DNA of 64,000 nt from Clostridium swellfunianum (GTDB lineage Bacteria > Bacillota > Clostridia > Clostridiales > Clostridiaceae): assembly GCF_023656515.1 (NCBI RefSeq), contig NZ_JAMOFV010000006.1:4683949-4747948 (forward strand). Direction: 5' to 3'. Within the stretch, counting starts at the first letter, position 1. Every line of letters begins with the position of its first letter. The position numbers and the translations under genes are program-made. This document shows, piece after piece, positions 28,285-37,559 of this stretch. The notes below the pieces were generated by a model that was given only the letters and a program-made list of their open reading frames with translations, was not told the DNA's origin and did not search any database.

Positions 28285-29445
28285 TTAAACGTAGTTTCTT
28301 ATTTTTACAACCTTCCCGCCCTTTATATAAACCCTAGGAACTCTCTTGCTTATCATGCAGGTAACTTCATAGTTTATGGTTCCTAAAAGCTCGGCTATAT
28401 GGTCTGCTGTAAATTTTAAATCTCCCTGTTCACCCATCAGAATAACCTCATCGCCAACCTTGACATCCTTAATATCCGTCACATCTACCATGCATTGATC
28501 CATGCAAATCCTTCCAATAACAGGGACAAAGTTTCCATTAATTATAACCTTAGCCTTGTTAAATAATAATCTAGTATAACCATCTGCATAACCTACAGGC
28601 AAGGTAGCTATAACACTTTCCCTAGATGTCTTAAATTTCCTTCCATAGCTTATATATTCCCCAGCAGGAAGGTCTTTTATGTGGACTATGTTTGTTTTTA
28701 ATGACATTACTGGCTTTAAATCAATTTTTTGTTTTTGCACTTCTTGAGAAGGATAATAACCATATAATATAATACCTGGTCTTACAGCCTCAAAATGGGA
28801 TTGAGGCATGTCTATTATTGCCGCACTGTTTGCTATATGTCTAAGGTTAATCTTAACACCTTTTTCAGCTAATTTATTATAAAAATCCTTGTATCTTTCA
28901 AGCTGCATATTAGTATAAGCCTTATCTTCTTCATCAGCTGAAGAAAAGTGAGAATATAAGCCTTCAATGATTATATTTGGCAACTTGCTTATATTATATA
29001 CCTGTTCTATGCTTTCCTCGTTTGGAATAAAGCCTATTCTGCCCATGCCTGTATCAAGGGCAATGTGTATCTTTGCTATCTTATTTTTCTTTTTTGCAAG
29101 CTGTGATATTTCCTTTGCTAAATCGTAAGTATAAACTGTCTGCTCTATATCATACCTAATCAGCATATCTATAAGACTTGGCGGTGTAAAGCCTAAAACC
29201 ATAATCGGCTCCTCGATTCCACCTCGTCTAAGCTCTACAGCTTCGTTTAAAACTGCTACTGCAATTCTTGTAGCACCGTTTTCCAGTAAAGTTGGTGCAA
29301 TATCCAGCGCTCCATGACCATAGCCATCAGCCTTTATCACTGCAATTATATCCTTGCTTACTGCATTTTTTCTTATTTCCCTCATATTATGAGCCAGTCT
29401 GTCTAAATCAACCTCTGCCCATACAGGTCTTAAGTGTCTAAACAA
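28285..29445 (-). CDS. alr: Alanine racemase
   Basis: A 386-residue PLP enzyme that makes D-alanine for peptidoglycan; in spore formers related enzymes also modulate alanine germinant. The PLP lysine is in IAVIKADGYGHG (about 34-45). ALDTGMGRIGF, YSHFSSADE and the catalytic tyrosine in EYISYGRKF are present, as is GRICMDQCMVDVT. The start is probably TTG with GGAAGGGTG before it. It lies 41 bp downstream of the GerS-like lipoprotein gene. Confidence 0.96.
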   Translation of the reverse strand: MFRHLRPVWAEVDLDRLAHNMREIRKNAVSKDIIAVIKADGYGHGALDIAPTLLENGATRIAVAVLNEAVELRRGGIEEPIMVLGFTPPSLIDMLIRYDIEQTVYTYDLAKEISQLAKKKNKIAKIHIALDTGMGRIGFIPNEESIEQVYNISKLPNIIIEGLYSHFSSADEEDKAYTNMQLERYKDFYNKLAEKGVKINLRHIANSAAIIDMPQSHFEAVRPGIILYGYYPSQEVQKQKIDLKPVMSLKTNIVHIKDLPAGEYISYGRKFKTSRESVIATLPVGYADGYTRLLFNKAKVIINGNFVPVIGRICMDQCMVDVTDIKDVKVGDEVILMGEQGDLKFTADHIAELLGTINYEVTCMISKRVPRVYIKGGKVVKIRNYV

Positions 29446-29486
29446 AATTACACCCTTCCTCTCTAGTACGTCTATTACTGCTAAGC

Positions 29487-30095
29487 TTATTCTACCTTAA
29501 ATAATTCAGTCTTAAGTTCTGGGTTTGCTTGAAAATTTTTATAAGTTATCTTTATTCTTTCATTTTCTTTTTCATCATATACAATTACCCATTCAGGCAA
29601 GCGAGTTTTAACCTCTACATACATAACAGCCTTAGCTGTATCTTTGTTTCCGCCTGGTATCAATAATTCTATCAGCTGATACTTTTTTCCTTCAACATCT
29701 TTAAAATCAATTTTTATCTCTTCGTTAGTATATAAAAGATTTATGTACTCATTTATAAAGGTTATTTTATAGCCGCTGTTAAACTCCTTGTCCAAAGTAT
29801 ATTTAAAGTTATTTTTGACATCTTGTACATATATTTTATCTGGCTTATGAATGAAAATTCTATCTTGTCCAAGTTCTAAGCGATAGCCTTGTTGTTTATT
29901 ATAAAACTGCTTTCCTTCTTGGTTTATAGTCTGCTTGTCATTTTTTGTTTCCATAACAAAATCGGTGCTGTAACTGTCCAATTCCTTTAAGAAATATAAA
30001 ATATCGTTAGGATCTCTTTGTCCACTTTTACAGCTTGAAAGCAAAGCAGCCATTCCAATAAATACAGCAAATAGTATTAATAATTTTCTACTCAT
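29487..30095 (-). CDS. GerS/LolA-like germination lipoprotein
   Basis: A 202-residue lipoprotein: signal peptide MSRKLLILFAVFIGMAAL and lipobox LLSSC (lipidated cysteine near residue 22), then a LolA-like beta-rich domain (YSTDFVMETKNDKQTINQEGK and EVKTRLPEWVIVYDEK). In Clostridioides difficile gerS lies beside an alanine racemase gene and is needed for cortex modification and germination; B. subtilis ydcC occupies the same place. The context and fold support this family. The second ATG is chosen because GGAGG abuts the first. Confidence 0.82.
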   Translation of the reverse strand: MSRKLLILFAVFIGMAALLSSCKSGQRDPNDILYFLKELDSYSTDFVMETKNDKQTINQEGKQFYNKQQGYRLELGQDRIFIHKPDKIYVQDVKNNFKYTLDKEFNSGYKITFINEYINLLYTNEEIKIDFKDVEGKKYQLIELLIPGGNKDTAKAVMYVEVKTRLPEWVIVYDEKENERIKITYKNFQANPELKTELFKVE

Positions 30096-30166
30096 TCCAT
30101 CCTCCAAAAATATCGAGTTTCTCTATTAATACTATTCACTTTTTTTCCTATATATTCTTGATTATT

Positions 30167-31666
30167 TTACTGCTGCAGTTCTTTAATCACATAAGGTATA
30201 TTTTCAATTACGTGTTCTGCATTAACACAAAACATCTTCTCAGAAAGCTTATCTCCAGCATAGCCATGAACATAGGCTGCAAGATAGGCTGCTTCCAATG
30301 GATTATAGCCTTGACCAATAAAGGAACCTATTATTCCAGTTAAACAATCTCCCATGCCGCCAGAAGCCATGGAACTGTTTCCTGTTGGATTTATCATTGT
30401 AATAGTTCCATCAGTTATCACTGTGTTGTAGCCTTTAAGCAAAACAACAACTCCATACTCTTTAGCAAACTGCTGGGAAACCTCAATTCTGTTTTGCTTA
30501 ATATAATCAATGGATAAGCCAGTTATCCTTGACATCTCGCCTAAGTGGGGTGTTAAAACCACCTTGTTTTCTCTGTTTTTTATAAGCTCAAGATTATCCT
30601 TTAAAACATTTATGCCATCTGCATCAATCACTACAGGACATGAGGAATTTTTAAGAGCATATCTAACACCCTCAAGGGTTTCTTCATTGTTTCCCATTCC
30701 TGGCCCAATTGCAATAGCGCTGCATTTTTCAACAGCTTCTTTCAATCTGTTTCTTTCCTTAAAGGTTATAGTCATTGCTTCAACTAATTTAGCGCTTAAT
30801 ACAGGCTGAATATCTTCGCTGCAGCATAAAGTAACAAGCCCTGCACCGCTTCTTACGGCAGATTCTGCACATATATAAGCCGCACCGGTAAAGCCCTTTG
30901 AACCTGCAGCAATCAAAACTCTTCCGTAGTCGCCCTTATGAGCATACTTATCCCTAACCTGAAGCTTTTCTTTTACCATTTGTCTATCTACTATAAATTC
31001 ATTCTCATGAAACTTATCTACAACCCACTGCGGAACACCAATGGCTTCAACAATTACCTCACCTGTATATTTATCGCTGCCATAGCTTAAAAAGCCCTTT
31101 TTATAAAGCTGAAAGGTGACAGTTTTATTTGCCTTAATGGAATTACCCATAATTTTTCCCGTATCGCTGTTAAAGCCTGAAGGCACATCTACCGATAGGA
31201 TATAGCTGCTGTTTTCATTTATCACAGAAATAACCATATCATATATTCCGTCAACATTTTTGCTTAGTCCTGTTCCAAACAAAGCATCTATTGTTACTTC
31301 ACATCTTGCAGCGGCATCTCTAAGCTCATTTACATCCTCAACATTATTTATTTTTGTAATATTTACACCCATATTTAAAAGTATATTATAGTTGGTTAAG
31401 CAGTCCTCACTCATGCCTTCCTTTGTGCCAATTAAAAAAACTTCTACCTTTTTTTCTAATACTACTAGATGTCTTGCAATTGCAAAGCCATCTCCTCCGT
31501 TATTGCCCTTTCCACAAACTACAGCAAAGCAGTTAATATTTTTCAAATCAAGATTACCAACAACCTTAAGAGCTGCATTCTCCATCAAAACAATACCTGG
31601 CAGCTTTAAATCTCCTATGCAGTAATTATCTATTTCCTTCATTACCATTCCTGTTGCCAGCTTCAT
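30167..31666 (-). CDS. nnr: Bifunctional NAD(P)H-hydrate epimerase/dehydratase Nnr
   Basis: A 499-residue metabolite-repair enzyme. The N-terminal YjeF_N epimerase (about 1-215) shows CGKGNNGGDGFAIARHL and LFGTGLSKNV. The C-terminal YjeF_C ADP-dependent dehydratase (about 225-495) shows KGDYGRVLIAAGSKGFTGAA, AIGPGMGNNEE, VLTPHLGEMSR and SMASGGMGDCLTGIIGSFIGQG. The likely start is MKLATGMVMKEIDNY, within the end of acpS, so the two genes overlap and are coupled. Confidence 0.95.
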   Translation of the reverse strand: MKLATGMVMKEIDNYCIGDLKLPGIVLMENAALKVVGNLDLKNINCFAVVCGKGNNGGDGFAIARHLVVLEKKVEVFLIGTKEGMSEDCLTNYNILLNMGVNITKINNVEDVNELRDAAARCEVTIDALFGTGLSKNVDGIYDMVISVINENSSYILSVDVPSGFNSDTGKIMGNSIKANKTVTFQLYKKGFLSYGSDKYTGEVIVEAIGVPQWVVDKFHENEFIVDRQMVKEKLQVRDKYAHKGDYGRVLIAAGSKGFTGAAYICAESAVRSGAGLVTLCCSEDIQPVLSAKLVEAMTITFKERNRLKEAVEKCSAIAIGPGMGNNEETLEGVRYALKNSSCPVVIDADGINVLKDNLELIKNRENKVVLTPHLGEMSRITGLSIDYIKQNRIEVSQQFAKEYGVVVLLKGYNTVITDGTITMINPTGNSSMASGGMGDCLTGIIGSFIGQGYNPLEAAYLAAYVHGYAGDKLSEKMFCVNAEHVIENIPYVIKELQQ

Positions 31667-32057
31667 AATTTTTTTCCTCATCTCCAACGCTTTCTAAAAC
31701 AGCATAGGCAATTGCACTATCCTGTCCATGTGAAATGCTTATATGTATTTTGTAATTACCATTTTTTTGCGCTAAAAGCTTAGCCTTTCCTTTTAGTACA
31801 ACAATAGGTTTTCCAAGTGCTGTTCTATCTATTACTATATCTTTAAAACTAAAGCCTCTAATTCCAGTACCAAGAGCTTTTGACACAGCCTCCTTTGCTG
31901 CAAATCTTCCAGCAACATACTCCGGCCTCATTCCCCTGCTCCTTAAATACTCAATTTCTTCTTTATCAAAAAGCTTATCTATAAAGTTTTCGTTTCTCTC
32001 TATAGCTTCTACTATTCTTCTAATCTCAACAATATCTACTCCAACCCCGATAATCAT
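31626..32057 (-). CDS. acpS: Holo-[acyl-carrier-protein] synthase
   Basis: A 143-residue phosphopantetheinyl transferase that activates ACP. The Mg-binding and catalytic motifs are GVGVDIVEIRRI and AGRFAAKEAVSKALGTG, followed by ISISHGQDSAIAYAVLE. The last 20 residues extend beyond the usual AcpS end and overlap nnr. AGGGGGGAG precedes the ATG. It opens the acpS-nnr-lipoprotein-alr-ndoAI-ndoA operon. Confidence 0.95.
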   Translation of the reverse strand: MIIGVGVDIVEIRRIVEAIERNENFIDKLFDKEEIEYLRSRGMRPEYVAGRFAAKEAVSKALGTGIRGFSFKDIVIDRTALGKPIVVLKGKAKLLAQKNGNYKIHISISHGQDSAIAYAVLESVGDEEKNYEAGNRNGNEGNR

Positions 32058-32084
32058 TTATCTCCCCCCTTTAAGTGTAGCGCA

Positions 32085-32160
32085 CAGTAAAAATGCCTCA
32101 GGCTGCGGGATAAAGAACTTAGTGCCTTATCCCCAGCCTATGCCGCTTCTAGCTGCACAT
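32085..32160. repeat. Fragment of long-palindrome outer end
   Basis: GCTGCGGGATAAAGAACTTA and CTTATCCCCAGCCTATGCCGC form a short hairpin and match the outer arms of palindrome P1 (4025-4340) and the GGCTGGGGATAAAGAAC at about 36818. Confidence 0.55.
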
Positions 32161-32200
32161 AAAATATTTTAACCGATTGGCTTGTAAATAAAACCATATA

Positions 32201-32271
32201 AAAATTTATCATGAAATCAAGATATCTTCTTTTCGTGATATCGCGATATCTTGATAAGAAGATATCTAGTT
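32201..32271. repeat. GATATC-rich palindrome, copy 2
   Basis: Seventy-one bases identical to 36721-36791. The core GATATCTTCTT...AAGAAGATATC pairs around GTGATATCGCGATATC. No gene is present; it lies in the gap between acpS and the Uma2-like gene. Confidence 0.85.
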
Positions 32272-32384
32272 AGTCCTAGTAGTCAAACTTGCTAATGCAA
32301 TGATTTTTAGGCTGTATATTTAGAAATACAGCTTCCGTTTTTATTGCGACTCGTACTTATATTTTATCATAGTTTTAGGTTTTA

Positions 32385-32475
32385 TTTTAGGGACGGTTAA
32401 CATTTACTATCCTTATTTGCCCTAATTTTTTTCTTTTAGGTTTAAATAATTTTAGGGACGGTTAACATTTTATAG
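32385..32475. repeat. GGGACGGTTAACATTT direct repeat
   Basis: TTTTAGGGACGGTTAACATTT occurs twice about 65 bp apart in the acpS upstream gap, and relatives occur at 25470-25560. It is an interspersed word of unknown role. Confidence 0.6.
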
Positions 32476-32545
32476 CTTTATTTAACTTAGCTTAAGTGTT
32501 GCTATTCTTGGCAAAAACACCCCAAATACTACTGTAAGATAAAAA

Positions 32546-32581
32546 GCTTATCTCAGGTAATTAAAATTTCCAGAGATAAGC
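32546..32581 (-). terminator. Terminator after the Uma2-like gene
   Basis: GCTTATCTC and GAGATAAGC form a 9-bp stem just past the stop, followed on the minus strand by TTTTTATCTT. Confidence 0.75.
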
Positions 32582-32593
32582 CCTTAAGCTGCC

Positions 32594-33145
32594 TTATTCA
32601 AAAATACTTTTAAGCCCTATAGATAAATCTTCAAAGATACTTGATTTAACAATATCCTTTTCAAAATATATTTTAGGCTCTCCATACACTCCGTTTTCTA
32701 AATTAAATATTTGGACCGTCCTATTTTTGGGGCTTACGATCCAATATTCCTCTACTCCAAATTTCATATACAGATTTAACTTCTTAACATAATCATCAGA
32801 TGCGTTTGAAGGTGAAACCACCTCCACAATAAGACTTGGTACTCCTTTAAACTGATTTTCATTGATTAGATTGTGTTCACATATTATACTTATATCTGGC
32901 TGCACTCTCTTTATCTCTTCAGTCCCATCTTGAAGAATTATATCAAAAGGAGCTATAAACGGCTTGCAACTTTTGCCTAAGAAGAAGCTTCTAAATTCAC
33001 TTGCAATATTTAACACTATGCTTTGATGCTGAGCCGTAGGCGTAGCTTGCATAATTATTTCACCATCAATAAATTCTGCTCGATCTATATCTTTAGTAAT
33101 TTCTAAAAATTCATCATAAGTATATCTTTTTCTTTGTGGCAACAT
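32594..33145 (-). CDS. Uma2-family (DUF820) predicted restriction-fold nuclease
   Basis: A 183-residue protein starting MLPQRKRYTYDEFLEITKD (AGGGG upstream; the frame is open nine codons further). The PD-(D/E)XK-like core shows RAEFIDGEIIMQATPT, KRVQPDISIICE, PSLIVEVVSPSNASDD and YWIVSPKNRTV, the Uma2/DUF820 pattern. The role of this expanded family is not established. Confidence 0.85.
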   Translation of the reverse strand: MLPQRKRYTYDEFLEITKDIDRAEFIDGEIIMQATPTAQHQSIVLNIASEFRSFFLGKSCKPFIAPFDIILQDGTEEIKRVQPDISIICEHNLINENQFKGVPSLIVEVVSPSNASDDYVKKLNLYMKFGVEEYWIVSPKNRTVQIFNLENGVYGEPKIYFEKDIVKSSIFEDLSIGLKSIFE

Positions 33146-33261
33146 TATGAAATTACCCCTTTCACATTGCAACTTATTGCAATTATTGTATCATAAACTT
33201 GTTATTTACTAAAGATTTATTCCTATTCTTTTGTATTATTAAGTCAATATCCTTTTTAGGT

Positions 33262-33629
33262 TTATATTCTTGCCATAATTCTTGAACTACGATAAAAAGT
33301 ATCATACCTATACCCTCTATATCTGTAAGGGTTCTTATATCCTACACTTGATGTATTATTGGTTATATCAGTACCACTACCATCTTTAATGCTGATTAAC
33401 TTACCCCAAGAGTCATAGGTATAAGAAGCACCTGTAGCTCCATTCTTATTGAATAAACCTATTATATCTCCTTGAGCATTTCTTATATAGTAATATTCTA
33501 CACCATTTAAATTCATAGAAACAAGGTTGTCCGAACTGTCATAAGTATAATATACATTTAAAAAACTAAATAATGCTGAAGCTGATGCTGTTATTATAGA
33601 AATTCCTTCGATGCTCTGTCTGTTAGGAT
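33262..33629 (-). pseudogene. RHS-repeat protein remnant
   Basis: On the minus strand the translation VYYTYDSSDNLVSMNLNG leads into YYYIRNAQGDIIGLFNKNG, SYTYDSWGKLISIKDG and NPYRYRGYRYDT, the conserved end of an RHS/YD-repeat core. After YRYDT the expected ETGLYYL is lost and a frameshifted tail ends in a stop, and upstream a TAG closes the frame at about 33627. It is a decayed scrap of an RHS toxin-delivery or wall protein. Confidence 0.8.
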
Positions 33630-34004
33630 ACTAGCCAACATATCTATGATTAAAGCATTAGACCAACAAATAAATAATCTTCAAAAGGAATACGAGCTAC
33701 GCTCTCCTAAAATACACAGTCCAATGTACTTAAATAATCAAGAACGTAAAGCATTTTAAGTTACACTAAAGCAAGTACCATATTTGTCTATTATTCATAT
33801 TTAGCAATAGTTTTTTGTCATGCTCTTTTATAAGAATATAATTTGTAATATTGTTATTTAAAAAAGCATTGACTACTTCTAGCTGGTCCTATACATCTTT
33901 TTATTTATTCAATGCCTAAATAGTTATCTGTAATCTTGTAGATGAATTATTAGTTCCTCATTATTATGAGTTTATTCTGACCTGCAGCAACTTTAAACGA
34001 AAAT
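33630..34004. other. Gap with no supported gene
   Basis: The stretch between the RHS scrap and the next terminator has only a 37-codon plus-strand frame (MIKALDQQINNLQKEYELRS, about 33641-33760) without a ribosome site. It is probably debris of the same locus. Nothing else is seen. Confidence 0.4.
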
Positions 34005-34059
34005 AAAGCCCATTATCATCTCTAATCTTTTAAGAAAATTAGAAATAATAACGGGCTTT
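34005..34059. terminator. Terminator with AAAGCCC stem
   Basis: AAAGCCCATTAT and ATAATAACGGGCTTT with inner TCTAAT/ATTAGA pairing form a long stem followed by T-runs. It lies past the 3' end of the secreted protein gene. Confidence 0.65.
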
Positions 34060-34140
34060 TCATAGTAACTTTAATAACTTTGCTAGAGTTTATTTCTCAT
34101 GAAGAGTTTTTTCTAATCATATATATAGTAGGATTATGCG

Positions 34141-34896
34141 TTAGAATTTTGATACTGCTAAGTATATAGTTTCACTATTATAGAAGTTTTTTTCCACCGT
34201 ACCGTTGTTATATTTAAAATCCCAGCTATACGTACTCGGATTAATTTGACCAAGATATCTGGAAGGGGCTTGTCCTGGTTTATCACACCAACCAGCGTCG
34301 CTACATTGCATTACGACATGATAATCCCAATGTTTTGTATTTTCCCCTGTTCTAATAGCTATTCTATATTCGTTACTATATATTACATCAGCTTGATTTA
34401 TTATCCTTGCACTTCTCCCCGCTGACTGCATATCATACATAATATAGTTAGCAATAGTTTTAACTGGTAAACCGGAAGAAAATTTATAACCTTTAACCTC
34501 ACCAGGGTTTAGTGCAAAACCAAAATTTCCAGCATAACCATAACAATTAACATCTGTTCTATTATTTGCAGTATAAGCCCATGCAATACCAACATTAATT
34601 CCACCACCGCCATTACCAGGATCTGTTGCATAAGGTGTTATAAAAGCGGGTGTTATTGATGAATTATTAACTCTAATCGCTTCAATCTTTTTTAAAGCAA
34701 TTTCACTTTCTAAAGAATTATCCCTATAGATATAATTTGTTTGTTTTTCTATCTGGCTAATATGTACTAGTTTACCCGTACTATCTTTTACAAACTCTTG
34801 ATATTTACTTGCTGCAGATACCTTAGTTATATCTCCTGAAATAATAATAACTGTAGCCAACAAAACATATGTCACTATTTTTTTAAATCTTTTCAT
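34141..34896 (-). CDS. Secreted protein with Cys/His motifs, function unknown
   Basis: A 251-residue exported protein. The signal peptide MKRFKKIVTYVLLATVIII ends near VSAAS (residue 29). The mature part has a glycine-rich NGGGGINVG and then TDVNCYGYAGNFGFALNPG (about 115-133) and KHWDYHVVMQCSDAGWCDKP (about 190-209). An NCYxYA block followed by a W-x-x-H block resembles papain-like amidase folds, so a cysteine hydrolase is possible; this is inference. GGGGGA precedes the ATG. Confidence 0.6.
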   Translation of the reverse strand: MKRFKKIVTYVLLATVIIISGDITKVSAASKYQEFVKDSTGKLVHISQIEKQTNYIYRDNSLESEIALKKIEAIRVNNSSITPAFITPYATDPGNGGGGINVGIAWAYTANNRTDVNCYGYAGNFGFALNPGEVKGYKFSSGLPVKTIANYIMYDMQSAGRSARIINQADVIYSNEYRIAIRTGENTKHWDYHVVMQCSDAGWCDKPGQAPSRYLGQINPSTYSWDFKYNNGTVEKNFYNSETIYLAVSKF

Positions 34897-35357
34897 AAAT
34901 TAATCCCCCATCATATTTTATTTGAATTTAAAATTTATACAAATTTGTCTCCTTTCTTATATTTTATACAATCTTATTTTATCATACAAATAATTCCATG
35001 CAAATATATGTATTATATTCATTTATATTCCTATAAACTTAGTAACCACTTATCTCTAGTTCAAGTCTGTATGAAGTAATATACATAGCCGCTCAAAAAT
35101 TATCAATAACTAATTAATTATAATCTTCTTAGTTACGATACAATGCACTCTTATATATTACTGGCGTATACTCATATAAGCAGTTACTAATTCGTGTTCT
35201 AAACGGTCTTAATACATATCATTGAAAGACTTTTAATTATTTGAATTAGTTATAATGAGATAATATTACTTTGCAAAATATAGGTATGCTACTTTATATT
35301 ATATAGTAATATGTAATATAATATAAATGTGCATAATAAAATTAAAGGAGTTTTAAA
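34897..35357. other. AT-rich divergent promoter gap
   Basis: The 461-bp gap between divergently placed genes is over 75 percent A+T by eye. Close to the padR start, 35295-35335 contains dyad-like ATATTATATAGTAATATGTAATATAATAT, a plausible PadR operator/promoter region. No gene or RNA is recognised. Confidence 0.4.
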
Positions 35358-35708
35358 GTGGAATTCGATAAAGAAGTTCTAAAAGGGTATATTGACTCAA
35401 TTGTCTTATCAACATTGTATTACGAAGATATGTACGGATATTTGATTATGAAAAAAATAAAAGAAAAATCAAATGCAGAATTTGAGATTAAAGAAGCAAC
35501 ACTTTATGTTTCATTAAAAAGGTTGGAAAAGAAAGGGTTTCTTAAAGGGTATTGGAGCGATAATCAGGGAACAAACGGAGGGAGAAGAAGATATTACTCC
35601 ATTACCGATGATGGAAAGGAAAGCTTAATGAAAAATTCTTTAGAGTGGGGTTCTCTAAAAAAAATTTTGGATAATTTTATGGGGGGAAGGCAATATGAAG
35701 AGGATTGA
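35358..35708 (+). CDS. PadR-family transcriptional regulator
   Basis: A 116-residue winged-helix repressor: YIDSIVLSTLYYEDMYGYLIMKKI, KEATLYVSLKRLEKKGFLKGYW and GGRRRYYSITDDGKE are the PadR helix-turn-helix and wing. The start is GTG with AAAGGAG upstream. It overlaps the next gene by 14 bp, the usual PadR plus membrane-sensor pair, and is expected to autoregulate. Confidence 0.9.
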   Translation: MEFDKEVLKGYIDSIVLSTLYYEDMYGYLIMKKIKEKSNAEFEIKEATLYVSLKRLEKKGFLKGYWSDNQGTNGGRRRYYSITDDGKESLMKNSLEWGSLKKILDNFMGGRQYEED

Positions 35709-36459
35709 TGACTATATTAACAAAATCTACAAGAACTTTGATCTGGAAAACGAAGAAATAATAATTATGAAAGAAGAAACTAAGAATCATTTATATGATG
35801 AAGTAGAAGATTTAAAGAAACAAGGATTAACAGAGGAACAAAGCATTGATAGAGCAATGTCAAATTTCGGAAACGAAAAGTCTGTTAAAAATGAATTGAA
35901 ATCTATACTTAAAAGGCAAGAAAAACTTATAAAGCTGCTTATAAAATTTGCTACATTTGTATTTATTGTTGCCAGCATATTTAAGTCAGCTGCCGTAGTC
36001 AATAGCTTTATAAACAGATATGATAAGAGTACTTCAATATATATGATTGATAGTATAGAAAGAAAAATAAAAAATATGATATCCATTGATGAAAATACTC
36101 AGAATGAAATCACTCAATTGGTTGATGAATTTAATAAGCATAATAATAATGGATTGTATTATATTCAAATAACTAAAGGACTTCAAGGATCATATATACA
36201 TTATAAGTATAATAAACCTGAAACAGAAAACCTTTTAATTAGGCATTATGACGGAAAAAATAATTGGAATTTTATATATAAAATAAGTGAAGCTCAAGCT
36301 GCTTATGATTATAATAAAGAAAAAGAGGCTTCAGAAAATATGGTTAATTTGATAATAAATAAGTTAGGTCAAAGCTCAAATTACTTATTTGCAATTTCGA
36401 CAATTCTTCTATGTGTTTACTTTATTAGCAAGGCTTATCTAAAAAACACACAATATTAA
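35695..36459 (+). CDS. Membrane protein with permease-prefix/HAAS-like N-terminus
   Basis: A 254-residue protein. The N-terminal 75 residues (KEETKNHLYDEVEDLKKQ, LTEEQSIDRAMSNFGN) form the helical prefix domain that occurs in partners of PadR regulators. Two hydrophobic helices are seen near 80-98 and 225-245, with a soluble domain of about 120 residues between. The function is unknown, probably a sensor or effector controlled by the overlapping padR. Confidence 0.7.
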   Translation: MKRIDDYINKIYKNFDLENEEIIIMKEETKNHLYDEVEDLKKQGLTEEQSIDRAMSNFGNEKSVKNELKSILKRQEKLIKLLIKFATFVFIVASIFKSAAVVNSFINRYDKSTSIYMIDSIERKIKNMISIDENTQNEITQLVDEFNKHNNNGLYYIQITKGLQGSYIHYKYNKPETENLLIRHYDGKNNWNFIYKISEAQAAYDYNKEKEASENMVNLIINKLGQSSNYLFAISTILLCVYFISKAYLKNTQY

Positions 36460-36720
36460 TACGTCTTTTGAAACCTTGCTCTACCAAACTTACAAACATA
36501 TATAGGCATGCTATCTGCGATTCTGAAATAATCATAATGATATCCAAAACGTTCTGTGAGTTTATGTCTTATTAGTTCTATAGTCCTATACAATGCCCTG
36601 CGGGTTCTGATTAATACTTCTTATTATTTTGCGCAGCTTTTGCAATATCTTAAACTTCATAGGTATCTATTATTCTATATAAACCTATTTCGCCAAGAGT
36701 TGTATATGTTGAGTTACTTA
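36460..36720. other. Gap with palindrome fragments
   Basis: CCCTGCGGGTTCTGATTA at about 36594 resembles the end of palindrome P2; otherwise nothing is recognised. The plus-strand frame at 36556-36774 has no ribosome site and runs into the repeat, so it is not called. Confidence 0.35.
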
Positions 36721-36791
36721 AAAATTTATCATGAAATCAAGATATCTTCTTTTCGTGATATCGCGATATCTTGATAAGAAGATATCTAGTT
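36721..36791. repeat. GATATC-rich palindrome, copy 3
   Basis: Identical over 71 bases to 32201-32271. It is followed by GGCGGCTGGGGATAAAGAAC and GTGTGGAAAATAATATTTGA, the outer arm of palindrome P1, which shows that these repeats travel or degrade together. Confidence 0.85.
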
Positions 36792-36894
36792 GGCATTATT
36801 ATTTGCAAACCTAACGGCGGCTGGGGATAAAGAACTAGTGCGGTGTGGAAAATAATATTTGAAGAATAAAAAAAAGAGGAATCCGATTCCTCTT

Positions 36895-37281
36895 TTAGTA
36901 AGCTGATATTTCTTTTAAAGCTTCATCAAAGTCTACTATGTATTCATCTATATAATCACCTAAAACATCTACAAGATGAACAGGAGATACGCAGTGATCA
37001 TATAAAAGCTTTAGGAGGCTGTGAACCTTGTGTCTGTGTGGGCTTATGCTTTTCACGCTGTCACGCTCTATGTTAATTATCGAATTATTTAATATATCTT
37101 GTCTTTCTATCTCAATGCCATAGGACTGAACTTCCATAGCATCTGAACCTAAATCTAAAGAAACCTTATCTTTGGTTAGTCTGTAAAAATAGTTTTTTCT
37201 CATGTCTTCACAAATTTCGTTTCTTACCATGCTTTCTACTATCATCATATAACTCTGTCTATAGCTCGCCAACTTGTCCAC
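36895..37281 (-). CDS. Conserved-looking hypothetical protein
   Basis: A 128-residue soluble protein, apparently starting at GTG (MDKLASYRQSYMMIVES). An internal ATGATG is an alternative start. It contains YFYRLTKDKVSLDLGSDAME, a beta-hairpin-like VQSYGIEIERQD, and HRHKVHSLLKLLYDHCVSP followed by DYIDEY. This resembles the small clostridial DUF6514-type proteins, but I am not certain. Its upstream region has two DnaA-box-like sites. Confidence 0.55.
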   Translation of the reverse strand: MDKLASYRQSYMMIVESMVRNEICEDMRKNYFYRLTKDKVSLDLGSDAMEVQSYGIEIERQDILNNSIINIERDSVKSISPHRHKVHSLLKLLYDHCVSPVHLVDVLGDYIDEYIVDFDEALKEISAY

Positions 37282-37559
37282 AAAGTTAACAATTGTTGTT
37301 AACAGTTGTGGATAATTTTTTAACTATCTTAAAAATAGCGCTACAGAACAGTTCTTCACCCCCTGAGATTTTCTTTATCACAATATTAACATTATGCACA
37401 TGAGAATATTGTCGTATGGTAGATGTGCTTTATATTTTTTTATCTCAATATTATGACAAAGATTCCACTATGCTGTCAGCTATTCTACTAGATGTTATTA
37501 TTTTTTGCTTTAAAGTTGGCATAAAGCTTATAATTGTGTCGAAAATATAGCAAAAATGA

